Source: Takakia lepidozioides (taxonomy: Eukaryota; Streptophyta; Takakiopsida; Takakiales; Takakiaceae). Taken from it: a stretch of DNA of 64,000 nt. The translations under genes were made by a program, and so were the position numbers. Under the pieces are notes generated by a model. It worked only from the letters and a program-made list of their open reading frames with translations, was not told where the DNA came from and did not search any database. Position 1 is the first letter of the stretch, and every line of letters starts with the position of its first letter. The stretch covers positions 32,132,042 to 32,196,041 of the forward strand of contig CM060734.1 in NCBI GenBank assembly GCA_030704615.1. Reading direction: 5' to 3'. This document shows, piece after piece, positions 21,109 through 34,604 of the stretch.

Positions 21109-22828
21109 GCACACTCCCTGAGAGGCCTATCCGAGAAAGAACCTTCGGCTCTGTGGTGACTCCTACACTGCCACCAAGTCCACGTCGAAGATTGCTGGGC
21201 ATTCAATCACTTGTTCTTCTGGGGATTACTGATAAAGCAAGCAACACGCATGTAGGAAAATTCGGATGCAGGCACAGGGTAATAGATTAGTCCTGACATG
21301 GTTAGCAAAGTGTACATTTGGAGGCATAGAATTGTCTTCACAGAATGTGGCAAACAGTACTACACTTTGTGTGAGCTGCCAATGAACTAGGCAGGGCCGC
21401 GCCATTGTCAATAGGTATGTGATTTTGTATTGGATTTTCCAAAGTACAATGTTTATTGCTTTCCTTCTTATCTGTCGGCAGGCCTGCACTAGCCCTGACA
21501 TGGTACTGGTTATTCCAACTGGACCCCATGTTGGAGTATGGTATTTGGGCATTCTGGGGGATGGGCAAATCCTCCAATGGTGTATAAATCCTGCATATTG
21601 AAATGTAAGTGCTATTGGGAATGCAGTGCTGCTGCTGCTTAGCAACAAAAAGCTTTTGCGGGTTTTGGTCCCCCAACAAAGCAATACTGTGCAAAGTTTA
21701 TGCGAGCCTGGGAAAGTGTGCCTTCAACATGGCCAGACTTGGAAATGGTCCTGGACGCACCTAGTGCGGCGGTCTTTTTAGTATCATTTGTGAAAAGCAG
21801 CAAAGCCGTCGATAGAAACCTTATTGGAAGAGTCGGACAATGTAGGCATGAAGAAAGTCCTGGGACGAGGATGGGGGTTGATAGTTTTGTCCTAGAGATA
21901 GCCCTGCACCTTCTAACATTTCCAATCCTGAGTGTTTATTGCAGCGTCAGCTCATGATCTCTCCCAGGAACTTGGGTATAAGTTATTATATCTGGAAACC
22001 ATTTTGCAACGCGTGTACTGGTCTAGTGTGTCATCAGTAGCTGTAAAGAAAAGCATTCATCAACTGGCCATGTGAGAGGGACGGTGGGACTGTGGGACTG
22101 TTCACTGGACCATGTGTGGTGTCAGTGTTGCACGAAAGACGAAAAGCAAAGGACGGTGTGGGAAAACAACCGTACTCTGAACCCACTTGCCAATTTGGCA
22201 GACTTATCCATGCATCGTCACCTACGTACTATGTGCCCAATCTGCTCAGCCTGATGTTCACAGTTCACACCAATAAGTACACCTACCTACAGGTCTGAAT
22301 TGAGCAGGAGACGGGAGATGCAGGATGAGAATCTCGAGGAGGTGGGGTCTGGCAAGCTTCACCTCATGATACACGTGAAGGAGGTGAATGAATTGGATTG
22401 TGGGACCTTGCCTCTGCAACTTCGTCACTCTCCCGTCACTCTCCCGCACAAGACTGACAAGGCTGCTCTCTCGCAGTCTGTCCCACAACACACAATGCGG
22501 TCGGTATGTAGCGTCTTGTTCCAGGCTCACGCCTTTGCAGCCTCATCTCTTTCACCACTTCCTCAGTGTTTGGGTCATGCTAGAGGGAGGCAGATCAGTT
22601 GAGAGGAAAACCTTGTTCCCCACTTTCACCAACACTTGGCCTCTCAACTTCCAAATAATACAGACTGGGCCTGAGAGAGTATATAAAGGAGGGCAAGGGT
22701 TCCCATATACAGGCTTCTTCCGGACTCGATCTTACTTTGGTGGGCTCTCGAAGCATGCAAAAATATTTAATAAGAAAAAAGAAAAAAGCAAGGGGACACT
22801 GAGTGGCCCTTTTGCTCAAATTAAATAA
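21109..22828. other. no gene seen
   Basis: Several overlapping short frames, none with recognisable domains. Confidence 0.5.
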
Positions 22829-23010
22829 TAAAGATAAAGATAAAGTTTCTTTAACGTCCAGTGAATTTACAGAGCCTACTATTGCTCAACACACAGGCCA
22901 TGGAGGGCCCAATGGACGGTCTGAAGGCACATGTTGAAGGATTGAACCCAGGATCACCTAGGTTATGCACAGGCAAGCCACAAACACCCAACCACTGGGC
23001 TACCTGCTCA
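22829..23010 (-). mobile_element. tRNA-derived SINE (family 1), copy 1
   Basis: Complement of the element at 27385-27545. Read on the minus strand it starts with TAGCCCAGTGGTTGGGTG (box A-like), then a GGTTCAATCC box B, and ends with a CTTTAT-type repeat tail (22829-22846). Confidence 0.75.
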
Positions 23011-23881
23011 AGTGCAGGTAAAAAGAGTCACATCTGGTGGAAAAACTAACCACCATGGAGGCCGTGAAGGCTTACAGTGTTGGAACCTCCCCGTGTCCAG
23101 ACGTCCAGACCATACTAGCTACATAAAACCCCAGGGGAACAAAAAATGAAGCAAGCGGATACAGAAGAGTGTCAAGAGGATACGAACAGAGTGTCGTGAC
23201 AGGATTGAAGCATGTGGGGAGATAGGAGTAGCCGAGAGCAGATGTGGGGGGGAGCATAAGGGATCACCTGAGCTGACTCAGCCTAAGGGAGGATTTCAGA
23301 TGGTATCTGATTGAAGGGGTCAAGCCAGGAAGCAAGTAATCCTAAGCTAAAACATCAGCTGGGTTCTAAACTTGGTGTCACAAGTCACGAGCCTTCTTGT
23401 GCTGCCAGTTGAAATCTCGGAGACTTCCCAACTAGTGGGGAAGGCGTCTTGCCAGCAAAAACGCACGAAGGGAAGACTGGTGGCGAGAGAACGCTGTTTT
23501 TGCCCTAGGACTGCTGAAAATCCTGCAATAGCTTCCTCCCGCGTTGTTGTGAAGTTCTGGAAACAGCTGCAGACATAATGCCCCAGGCTTTTCCTCCCCT
23601 CAGTAAGCAGGTCGATAAAGAGAATGCCCCTGGGGGTTTTTCCTCATAAAAACAAGCACACCTAGCTTGTTTTTATGAGCTCTAAGATATGCCAACTGCC
23701 CCAGACTGGGCAAGAGCAGAACATCTGGCCAGGAAGCAAATTGAGAAGAAGCAAGGAAGTGGGGGGATGGGAAAGAGCCCCAGCTAGAATAGAACCCCAG
23801 CACCACACACCAAACTTTGCGTAAATTGGAACTTGAACCATCTTTAAATGAAAAGAAGCGTCCATATAAATTTATATACTA
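23011..23881. other. no gene seen
   Basis: Short overlapping frames. At about 23635-23680 two inverted copies of CAAGC(A/T)... with TTTTTATGAG form a small hairpin. Nothing recognised. Confidence 0.5.
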
Positions 23882-26848
23882 CCGTACCCTCTTATACGGT
23901 TGGGCAGAAATTTGCCCAATAATTTTTTTTTTCCCTTGAACGGCTGGGCAATATCACATTAATATATCTTATTTGGGCAATCCAGTTATGAAGTTTATAA
24001 TAATTTAGACAGGTCATGAGCCAAATATGTATTAATTGGGCAAAGAGTCATTGAGTAATGAATTATCGAACCTACCAACTAGTCTTAAATAATTTATCTG
24101 ATTTGAAATAAATTAGAGAGCACTGATCCAGCTATTCTGAGGTAATAACGGGTACCGTTACATTATTTGACACAAAGCGCTACGTGGATCAAGCCGTCAA
24201 TCAAGCTGACAACATCGATCCACTTGTTTGCTTGGTGTAGATTGAAAGGCAAACAAGTTACTTTGAGATAGAGGAGAACTGAGTAGAGCAGCTTTAGCAT
24301 TGAAAAGGCAGAGAACATTGCAAGGCTGCAAGCAGAGACCACAGTGTATACATGGAAGTTTGATGACAAAACTAAGTGATTTTTCCACTCTAGAAAGTAT
24401 TGTGGTGTTGACTTTGGAAAAGCTTCCAAGGGATTTTGATACCAGGTTTGTAGAACCTTATCTCGAAATAGATGAACTTCCAACACAGAAAACAATCTTG
24501 CCACATATTCTAAACTCTACTACATTACAATCATTTTATCGTCTCAGTTTACTAACTCCAGGTTTGCGTAGATTTGCACGAAACTATCATCTAGAACTGT
24601 ATGACTTGAGTAGAGCACTTGTGACAGGTACCAAACAAGGATATAAGAGCTTTCAATAGTTTTCCAAATGTTTTTCCAATGCAGTATCACTAGTTCATTT
24701 TTTAGAGTTGATGAAGAAACCAAGCATAAACAGGTTATCAGAGACAAAGAAAGATTTATCCAAGATCTTGCGAGCAGAACGAAAACCGATGTGCCTAAAT
24801 CAAGCGGACTGCGGCCAGTGGGGAAACCTCGTAAGCAATACGTATGTACTATTTCATTGATCGAGCATAATGACAGAATAGACATTGGTCGTTGTGAATC
24901 AAGTGCCGTACACGATGTATCTTCATCTACATAGAAGAAGGTCAGTTATATTCTCTTTATATTTATCCATCTATATTATAATATCATTTTGTGCATCATC
25001 TTGAACTTGGTATTGATTTTAAAGGAACTTCTATACATACACAGGTCAAATCAAGGGGGACATACATGAATTGGTTTACCAGAACTTTGGTCATTGATAT
25101 CTGCTGCAGTGAAATGAAACCACACGTTGGCCGATGCTTTGCAGTATTTGCGGACAACTCACAAAAAACCCGGAGTCGTTGGAAGTCCCTTTGATAAATT
25201 GAGTAGAGGTACTCTCTATCATTGATTTACTTCGAGTGGTGAGCTTAAATCTAAATTTAAGGTTGCAGTAGAAAGATGGCTTGCTCAAACTGGAGCATTG
25301 ATAAAACGAAGTCCTCTCTCAGACAGACCAGTACTGGTACGAGAAATGGTGAACTACTTAATGGGATGAGAGATGTTGGACAATCTCTTTGTGCCCCCAT
25401 TATTGCTCATATTCTTCAAGGCATTATTCAAATCAGGGCACCGGAATTATTTAGTTCCTGTCACGGGAAAGGACGATTTTGGGTCACTATGCCATGGATC
25501 CGTAATTTTCTTAGTCGTGAGTTAAATTGGTCCTATAGGGTATCGACTACTGCTGTTGGAAAACTACCATCAACCTGGGAGCATGAAGGCAAACTCATGG
25601 CTTTTAGGGTTGCATATTTGGTCAGAATGTATAATATTCCGTCAAGTTTGGTTATCAACACAGATCAAATTGGAATTCATTTAGTTCCCATGGATGGAGA
25701 AAGAACATGGGAGAAAAAGGGGGCAAAAGACATTCATGTTCCTGGTGTTGAAGATAAAAGACAGATCACAGCTTGTGTCTCATCCTCGGCCAATGGCAAT
25801 TTGCTCCCACTACAACGTGTTTTCAAAGGGAAAACATCACAGAGTCTTCCTTCTAGCAAATGCAGTAAAGACTGTGTGGCTGCAGGTTTTTACTTAACCA
25901 TTTCTAGTAACCATTGGTCCAATCTAGATACGTACAAGCAATTTGTGCAATTCGTGTTTGTTTCTTATTATTGCACGACGGTTAAGGCCCTGGGGCTTGG
26001 CTCCAGTTAGAAGATGATATGGCTTTTGGATTGTTGGTCTGTCCACAAATCGAAGGATTTTTTAGATTGGATGAAAGCTGAACATCCGAAGATCTGCAAT
26101 TTTTTTGTGTTTGCAAATTGTACCAGCAAGCTACAACCTACAGATGTCATCCTTCAGAGACCTCTTAAGCATGCTTTCAAAATGCAGAATTCAGAGTGGA
26201 GTTCCGCTCAAGTTCGAGAACAACTTCAAAGAGAAGTTGCTCCCAAAGACGTTCGACTTGATCTTTCTGTAAAAAGCTTAAAAAACCTAGTTTGTGGTTG
26301 GTTATTACAGTCATGGAAAGATGTGGCGAGAATGGAGGGTATGATTAGAAAAGGCTGGTAAGCCTAAGGACTGTTGAGACCTTTTGACGTTGAGTTTCAG
26401 AATGAGGCCATTGAATGTAATGCAACCGCTTCTTTATTCAACATAGCTCTATCAGATTTGTCTACAAAGACTTAGTCTATTGGTACTGAATCTGAATTAG
26501 TGGTAGTTGAAGACGAACTAGCTGAAGATGTTTATGAAGTAATGATTGAATGTCTCTCAATTGTCTCTTAGTTTTCTGGACTAAGCTTATGAAAAAGTAG
26601 GTTGATTTTGATTTCTTTTCATAGCCTATAGATTGACAGTAATTAGAACTATCACGATGTACTTCTATGAATCAAGATAATTTCAAAACATATTTAATCA
26701 TAATTTTCAAGATTTGGGCAATTTTTTTAATAAAATTTCAGCATTTGTTTTCAATAATTTTGCATTACTGGAAGTTCTGAAATTTGTATTTTTTTTGGAC
26801 AAATGCTTAAAATAATTAATTTCTGCCCAACCGTATAAGAGGCTATGG
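23882..26848 (+). mobile_element. complete pogo/Tigger-type DNA transposon, inactivated
   Basis: Terminal inverted repeats of about 31 bp: left 23882-23912 and right 26818-26848 share CCTCTTATACGGTTGGGCAG and diverge at two outer positions. The dinucleotide TA flanks both ends (23880-23881 and 26849-26850), the target duplication of the Tc1/mariner superfamily. TTGGGCAA words recur near both ends (about 23908-24042 and 26714), likely transposase-binding subterminal sites. The interior encodes a DDE_1-type transposase on the plus strand. Confidence 0.88.
24300..26450 (+). pseudogene. DDE_1 (pogo/Tigger) transposase, broken
   Basis: Coding pieces in several frames: 24300-24659, 24668-24934 (with RTKTDVPKSSGLRPVG), 25276-26010 and 26014-26361, continuing with stops to about 26450. 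Catalytic core features: a first Asp in LVINTDQIGIHLVP, then WEKKGAKDIHVPGVEDKRQI and ACVSSSANGNLLPLQ, a second Asp in WLLDCWSVHKSKDF, and a third acidic position in FANCTSKLQPTDVILQRPLK, the usual order in DDE_1 enzymes. Frame changes and stops near 24660, 25195 and 26010, plus stops after 26358, break the protein. The element can no longer make its own transposase. Confidence 0.87.
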
Positions 26849-26850
26849 TA

Positions 26851-27384
26851 TCTTCATATAAATCAACGACGTATTGAAGCATATATTGAATTTTGTGTTC
26901 GTTACCTTTTCTTTTTTTAATGTTTTTTTGAAGGTGGTCATTTTTTGTGTAATAGACCGTAGGGCTGATTATGGTCTAGGTCTGCAGGGGAAGAAGAGTC
27001 CACATTTATCCTTTTTTGGTGCTACAACATCCCTTGATAAGTGATAAGTGTTTTCTTTCCCTTGATAAGTTAAAGAAACTTTATCTTATCTTATCCCTTG
27101 ATAAGTATTGGTAAACTGGTAAACTCCCATGTGTCATTCCTGATCTCATGTCTAGTGTGTTTAGTACATAGGGCCACCCTTGAAAAGAGGTAGTAGCCGC
27201 AAGGTGAAGTGGCTCTTAGTTACGCCCGCCTCGGCCGGAGTCTTCTCTCTCTCTCTCTTTAGTAGTGTCAATAATAATTATTTACTGGGCATGTAGTATC
27301 TACTATGTTCGGTAAAGGACCTAGGGTTGTGACAGCCCAAAACTTGACAAACAGTTCTTGCTTTATCTGCCTCCGGCAGGTCAT
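26851..27384. other. no gene; tail-like repeat
   Basis: At about 27040-27110 there are CCCTTGATAAG repeats and an AAAGAAACTTTATCTTATC stretch resembling the tail of SINE family 1. A short CT run lies at 27243-27259. Confidence 0.45.
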
Positions 27385-27545
27385 GCGAGCAGGTAGCCCA
27401 GTGGTTGGGTGTTTGTGCCTTGCCTGTGCATAACCTAGGTGATCCTGGGTTCAATCCTTCAACATGTGCCTTCAGACCGTCCATTGGGTCCTCGATGGCC
27501 TGTGTGTTGAGCAGTAGGCTCTGTAAATTCACTGCATGTTAACCC
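27385..27545 (+). mobile_element. tRNA-derived SINE (family 1), copy 2
   Basis: Box A-like TAGCCCAGTGG at 27394-27404 and box B-like GGTTCAATCC at 27448-27457, spaced as in a tRNA. The body to GTAAATTCACTG matches the inverted copy at 22.8-23.0 kb almost base for base. Confidence 0.78.
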
Positions 27546-28887
27546 TTAAATGAGAGCTATTTTTTGGTGGGCCCACAAAAAAAGGTGCATACCCTTATGG
27601 ACGAGGGTGTAACTTCTTAGCCCCAATCATCCATGGGGATGAACCTTATACTTATGTGCACATCTACTAGATCCATGTCCTGTCAAAAAATAGGCAAATT
27701 GACCGTTGCATTCGGGAGATTATAACAAACTAATATGCCCCAATTTGTAAATATATTCAAAAATTGCATGGAAAAAATTGTTTGACCACAAAATTGAAGT
27801 ATGGAGTTAAATCTTTCTAGACAAAGGCCCTCCATAATCTGATTATATGGCACCTAAACTACTGCCTCCCCAAAAAATAGGCTGCTTTGTATGTGAAATC
27901 TTGGGGGTAAATTATCTTGTTTTGGCTCCTTTCCCAAGTACACCCATGAGGTGACATTGTTTTTCCAATTCCTCTAGTAAGTAAGTGCACAGTAACATTT
28001 CATGGTGCCTTGTCCAAATTTTTTGGCATTATGATAAATTTTCAGCCCTAGATGTTATCTTGAAGATTGCCCATTTGGCTGCCATGTAGGCAGGTCAATG
28101 GTGCTGTAACACTGAATTTCCTGAAACCCTGGCACTTTGCAAAATTCTAGGGAGCAGAGCTTTTATGATTTTTTGGTGCTGTAGATTCCCACATGTGCTC
28201 CTCTCTCACATCTACAATTCATCTTCAAGGTTCACTTCCATCCACTATCATCCATGGGAACTGGAGCGATGCGAGTGCTAAGGGCCATTTCACAATACGG
28301 CCCAAAATTGAGGACCCATAATTGGGGTTTTTCTATCCTATGTTAAAATACCTCATGTTTCCTGTAAATGAAGCTGTACAGGATTTCACCATTATAACAA
28401 GCCTTTTGAGTCTTTTGTTGGCGTTGTCACATGCATGGAGAGCTGAACATGGATAGCTAATGTGTAAACTTTAAAAAGAAGAAAAATCCCCAAAAACAAA
28501 AGTCCAAAGCCGCCCATGTGCCCCTTCGTTCACACGTGCGGCCTACATTATTGGAACCCATCCCTTCACCAGGAAAGGGGATGAAGGATGAAACACATCC
28601 TCGTACATGCACGATGGCACTCAATCCCGTCAAGGCGGACAGCATCTTTGAGATTCTAAGAGAGGATTCGGACAGAGCTGGACGTCAACCCACGTGGTAA
28701 GTGACGAAGCGACAGGGATGGCGGTTGGGAACGGATGAATGAAATCCTAGTTTTTGGATGAAATACAGGTTCTGTTCGCTGGAGTAAGGGGGACGGAGGG
28801 TGTGATAAAAGAGGGACGTTTGCGTTGCAGTTTGTCGCAGGGTCGTCGGACGGAGGCGAGCGAGCGAGAGAGAGAGCAGCAGCAGCC
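27546..28887. other. upstream region of the catalase gene
   Basis: AT-rich, no gene. The last 100 bases before the catalase ATG contain GTGATAAAAGAGG (about 28800), a possible TATA-like element, and a GAGAGAG run in the presumed 5' leader (28862-28878). Confidence 0.4.
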
Positions 28888-31800
28888 ATGGATCCATACA
28901 GGGTGATGCTCGCTTGCCTTCTGTCCTGGCTCGTCTCACGGTCTCCTCACGGATTAGAGTGTGTTATGATGTGTATGTGTTTCGAAGAGAACTCCGAATC
29001 TGCATTAGATCTTCTCTTCTCTAGACTCTCTTTGGGAGCGTGTGATGCCGTGGGGTGGTACTTTCATTGAATCAGGTTCCGCCCGACGGGCAAGCAGATC
29101 TCTTGCTAGACTTATGGTGACTGTTTTCTTTTTGCAGTATCGACCCTCAAGTTCGTTCAATACTCCTTTTCTTACCACAAATCAGGGTGGACCTGTGTAC
29201 AATAACACGTCTTCTCTTACAGTTGGGAATCGAGGTATAATACATGTCCGTTTGCGACACATGTTCGAGTCTAAATCGGATTAGCATCGGACCGGATCAT
29301 TGAGCACTAGCTGTCATGCATGCTTAGTCCGAATTGGTAATTAATTAGGTGGCCATGCATTGAAAATTCAAGAACTCTTTTGATACTAATGCGAGCTCAG
29401 TTGACAAGTTATATACTGTAGTACATGTATGTGAGTAGAGTCGCCTCAGTTGCACTTCGACGACGTAGTTGGAATAGATCTGCAAGTAAAATGTCAAGGA
29501 GATCTTCGATCTCTCATCGATTACAATTTTGTGCAACTGGTGAAGTTTTCTATCACTGATCGACATTGGGCCATACGCTTTGAACATCGATCAGTACATT
29601 GCAGAAGCAAAACCATGACTGCACATACGTAGAAAGCTGAGTGCAACAGCGGGATCGATCTAAACGCAGTAACTCATATGCAATGTCGGGGGTTGACAGG
29701 GCCTGTTCTTTTGGAGGACTATCACCTCGTGGAGAAGATCGCCAACTTCCACAGGGAGCGTATTCCTGAGCGGATTGTGCATGCTCGTGGGGCAAGTGCA
29801 AAGGGATACTTTGAAGTCACCCATGATATCACCCACCTTACCTGCGCGGACTTTCTGCGGGGCGTTGGTGTGCAGGTTTGAGATTTGACCAAGCCCGTCT
29901 CCTGATTGACATACAAGTTGTCATGCCATTGAATTGAAGTCATAAGCAAGTTGTCCATCCAGCACGTTATTATTTGAAGGAGTCGTCTTTCGAGTACATC
30001 TGTAAAGGTCAGCCCTTCTTTGAATCTGGTTTTCGTGCTTACTCTTCGATCTGGTCTTTTGCAGACCCCCTTGATTGTGCGCTTCTCCACAGTGATTCAC
30101 GAAAAGGGCAGTCCGGAGACATTGCCTGATCCTCGAGGCTTCGCAGTCAAATTCTATACACGAGAAGGCAACTTTGATATGGTTGGAAACAACATTCCTG
30201 TTTTCTTTGTTCGAGATGCAATGCAGGTAAATCTTCATCTCTAGATCATATGGAAGATTACTGATCCTTGGGTCCCCATACCTCAGCTTGATAATGCACT
30301 GTCGTTGTACTGTGTGAGATCCTGAGGATCCCGATCAGTGCCAGGCAACTGCTTTGGAGATGAGATCAATTGATTAGCCTACCGTGTGGTTGGGGTGTGC
30401 AGTTCCCAGATGTGATACATGCTTTAAAGCCAAATCCCAAGTCCAACATTCAAGAGTTTTGGCGCATCATGGACTATCTCTCTTACATCCCAGAGAGCAC
30501 CCACATGTTTTTCTGGTGGTTCGATGACTGGGGCGTCCCCTCCGACTACCGCCACATGGAAGGCTTCGCTGTCCACACTTTCAAGGTTGGGCATCAATGG
30601 GATTGGAGTTATGATCTGTACTTATTTCAGACGAGTTCTGTTTTCACTTGCATCGATCGTGTATTGGATCGCACAGCACGGCAACTTAGGCGAGGGAAAC
30701 AGCTCGGGCTTTGTGTGTTTACAAGCAGTGGAGAAAAAGAGCCTGAGAGAACCGAGAGAGAGGCGGTGTTAGTGGTGGGGGTAGTTACCTCCGGAATTTG
30801 TTGTGGGGTGTAGATCGCACGATTGTACAGTCCATATAGGGAAGACAAATATCGAATTGACAAGTAGACGATCCAGCAACACGTCAGTGAAAGGGAAGTA
30901 GTACATGATAACTGAGGCAACTGGTCTCATAAGAACTTATAGATCTGGCAATGATCACTTAACGTTCCATCGTTGTATATGTAGCTTATCAACAAGGAAG
31001 GAAGAGAAACCTACGTGAAGTGGCATTGGAGGCCGACTTGTGGGGTCAAGTTCCTCCTGGAAGATGAGGCTGCTGCAGTGGTGGGCGCGAATCATAGCCA
31101 TGCAACCAAGGACTTGTACGACACCATTGCATCTGGCAGCTTTCCTGAGTGGAAACTCTACGTCCAGACAATGAATCCAGCAGACGAAGACAAGTTTGAT
31201 TTTGACCCTCTGGACACCACCAAGATCTGGCCAGAAGACCTCTTTCCCTTGCAGGTATCTCCAACTTGTCCATGCTTGCTGCAGATATTTTGCAGAAGAG
31301 TTCTTGGCTAGGCAAATGATGAAACATGATCAACATTGATCTAGATGCCTGGCAAGTAAACTCTTTGGATCAAATTGGGGGACGCCATGATACAGCAGAA
31401 GTCCTTTCTTTCTAAGTTCTTCATGAGACACTGGACATGTGAATGCAGCCCGTAGGCCGTATGGTCCTCAACAAAAACATAGACAATTTCTTCAACGAGA
31501 ACGAGATGCTGGCCTTCTCACCGGGGGTTGTGCCACCGGGCATCTACTACAGCAATGACAAGATGTTGCAATGCCGCATCTTTGCATATGGTGATACCCA
31601 AAGGCACCGGCTCGGCCCCAACTACTTGCTCTTGCCTGTCAATGCCCCCAAGTGTGCACACCACAATAATCACCACGAGGGCTTTATGAATTTTACGCAC
31701 CGAGAGGAAGAGGTATTCTCGGACACAGTCTTTGTGCATCAGATTTTGCCTTGTCTTCAGACAATACATGTTGCAAACTGTGGGTACTAACTGATAGGAT

Positions 31801-33440
31801 CTGTTGTGTTATGCCCTTCTTCTTTGGAAATGTCTTCTGTATGCATGCCCTGATGTTTGCATGTCAAACACAACACTGGTCCGGTTCCAGTTTGATCGCT
31901 GAATCTACACTTGATCACACATGGAGTATTGCAGAGATCTTGAGATGACCATGCATTTGAACGCTGTTTGATTCACCGTTCTGGGTTCAGGTGAACTACT
32001 GGCCGTCGCGCTTTGACTCGGTGCGCGTTTCAGAGCGTTATCCTACGTCTAAAACTCTCGTCAGCGGCGTCCGAGAGAAGGTCAGGACCATTCCTCCCTA
32101 TTATCTAGACTTGTCAATCATGTCACGGATTACATTGAACTCTCCCCATGATTGAAGTATGAATCTCAACTGGAAGACAGTCCCAGCTTCAGGGTATACG
32201 CGAACGGCTTGCAATTGCATCAAACTGAAAACATTCCTCAGCCAGGAGCCTATATCCTCTTTCTCTATCGTCGTGGGGAACACTTCACAGCTAAATCCAG
32301 GGGTGTGATCAACCGGCAGGGATCGCTAGAAGGTCACGTTTTAGGCAGAGACAAAGTATTTCTCTCTCTTTCACACGGTCATACAGACGAAGGAGGGGGT
32401 GCAATCTACGCGAGTCACTGCGGACAGGACGGTCACAATGACATGCAAAAGCAGATCACCGGGGCCTGCGCACTCGGCTCTTGGATGGGATACGCTCCAC
32501 ATTTTGTGGCGAGGGGACACCTCAAAATTCACCATTGGGCCCCACCCATTCATTAGCCAGGGGCGCAGTCCTTGGTCATCTGCGGTTGCCAGTCAAAATG
32601 GTTCGACTCGTCTTCGGCTGCTTGGCATTCGACCTGGTCAGCATAGCGGTATACATTTGGTAACGCATTCCGCTCCTGTTTTTCTTCACAGATCCCGTAT
32701 CCCTGTTTGCAGTTTCCATCTGATCCGAGTCTCTTATTTGATGCCAGGAGAACCAACTTTCTGCCCCTTTCTTTTGTCATGATGGGCCTGACTTCTGTCT
32801 GGGAGTTTTGGTTTGCAGAGTGTGATACTGAAGGAGAACAACTTCCAGCAAGGTGGCGAACGCTACCGGTCCTGGGATCCTGACAGGTTAGAACTTGTGC
32901 TTTCACATAATTGAGTGTTACACAGGCATTCTTTGGCTCTGCTAGCGAGCCTGCATTCCTCTTTTCCAGAAAACCTAACGAATTTAATTTAAGTTTACTA
33001 ATTCACTTATGAATTGGGAACAGGCAAGAGAGATTCATTGGGCGCATGCACAAGGCCCTCTCGGACCCAAGACTGACCCATGAGATCCGAAGCATATGGC
33101 TCTCTTATATGGCTCAGGTAAGGTTCTTTACTTGGTTTCTCTCAATGGGTTTGATCTGAAGGTTGAGGCATGTTGAAATAGAAAGTCTGGTCTCTTAGCA
33201 TGCCTGAGCGTCATGATTCTACTACAGGAATGGGCAGAAAATTCTTCTGAATTATGCGCCTTGCATCTTTTCAAACTTATTACGCACTGAAATGTGGAGT
33301 CCTTTTGCATGTAGGGCTGTAGTCTGATGTATGTGGAATGCTTTCCAGTCCTCAGCGTGTTTGTGTTTCCCCGTGTGCAGAGTGACAAGTCATTGGGTCA
33401 GAAGCTGTCAGCTCGCTTGAACATGAAGGCTGCAATGTAG
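28888..33440 (+). CDS. CAT: catalase
   Basis: Heme catalase (hydrogen peroxide to water and oxygen), normally peroxisomal. Eleven exons join in one frame to 492 aa, the usual plant length: 28888-28902, 29138-29234, 29700-29875, 30065-30226, 30403-30585, 30985-31254, 31449-31712, 31991-32080, 32819-32886, 33024-33117, 33381-33440. The protein starts [15 protein letters not shown]. Key residues fall at canonical positions: His65 in [10 protein letters not shown], Asn138 in MVGNN, and heme ligand Tyr348 in [14 protein letters not shown]. An internal QKL (480-482) near the C-terminus matches the peroxisomal signal of plant catalases; the last residues (KAAM) differ from the common endings. Exon 5 has an unusually aromatic stretch ([12 protein letters not shown]) where most plants have a milder sequence. 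No frame defects were seen; it looks functional. Confidence 0.97.
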
Positions 33441-34600
33441 CACACCCTTTCCAAGAAAGATTGTGGGGGATGACTGCTCTTACAGACAACTCAAATTGGA
33501 GTCATGTTAGCTACTTGTGCATAACATTGCAAAACTCAACAGGACTACAGCATAGCTAGAAGGAGATGACACCCTTCCCTTATCATGTGTGCCTGGTAGC
33601 TGTACAAGTCTGGAGAGAAAGCGAAATGCTCGAATGTGGGCCTCCTCGTAAATAAAAGATATGACGTGTTTCAACTTACTAAGAGAAAAGGCATCAGTGC
33701 TCCTCCATGTTGGTACGGTTGAGAATAGTGTGAGCATGAAAGGAATCAAGATTCTATATATTTCGAGAACGCATCAAAAATATACTATCAATTTCAGCCC
33801 CACTTTCCAGTGCCCTTTCTGTCTCTTTGGACTGCAGCATTGTCTTCATACCCTGTAGTCCGCTCACGGTAGCTTAATTACAGCAACCTTTATCAGAAAC
33901 GATATCTTACCCTCCTGCCCTTCTAACATTTGCTAACTCTGTCGGTAATCCCACGACCACTCCACTACTATCCGCTTACATCGTCCTCTCCATGCCTGCT
34001 TTTGATGTCAGCTTGTGGCAAGGGAAGTGGAGGAGTCCATGCTGCTGGGTGCCGAGTCAACATGCTCCAAATGGTCAGCCCGCGCCGCGCAGCCTCTGCT
34101 TTGATCATCTCCTCAGGGACGACAAAGATGCAACTTTAGAAAGTAGTTAAATTCCGTTGGTGCCTTCCACATCTGCGAGTTTCAAGAGCTTGAAGGTTTG
34201 GCATCACCACGAAATGAGCCCACATTGAGGAGATTTCCAATCTTAAGAACAGCTTCCAGCTGTTTTGTGAATGTCCGACTTCCTTTGAGCTCCCAAGTTA
34301 CACGCCATCTGCAACACAAATTCAGTTCGAAACTGGTGAATAATCTTGGTTTCATCTGTTGCTCTGCGTTTCTGTCACGCACCGCACAAGCAAGCTTGTC
34401 CAAAGTCAAATCTTTCTCTCATCTCTCATCTCTCAATCTTTGTCCCATAAGCTCTATGAGCTTTCCGCGGACGAATTCATTTCTCTTCTTGGCACCGCGC
34501 ATGCCATGTGCATCTTAAATCCTTTGCTTCTCAAATTCTGCATCCATCGATGAGTGCGATAGAATAACACGGCATTGGGTTAAGTTGGAAGGTACAATTT
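33441..34600. other. catalase 3' flank, no gene seen
   Basis: The 3' untranslated region of catalase begins here (AATAAAAG at about 33650 could serve polyadenylation). Beyond it only short frames. Confidence 0.5.
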
Positions 34601-34604
34601 AAGC

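Noticed and set aside
27385-27460. tRNA gene
   Set aside because: Same reasoning: an inverted copy with the same unrelated 3' body exists at 22.8-23.0 kb.
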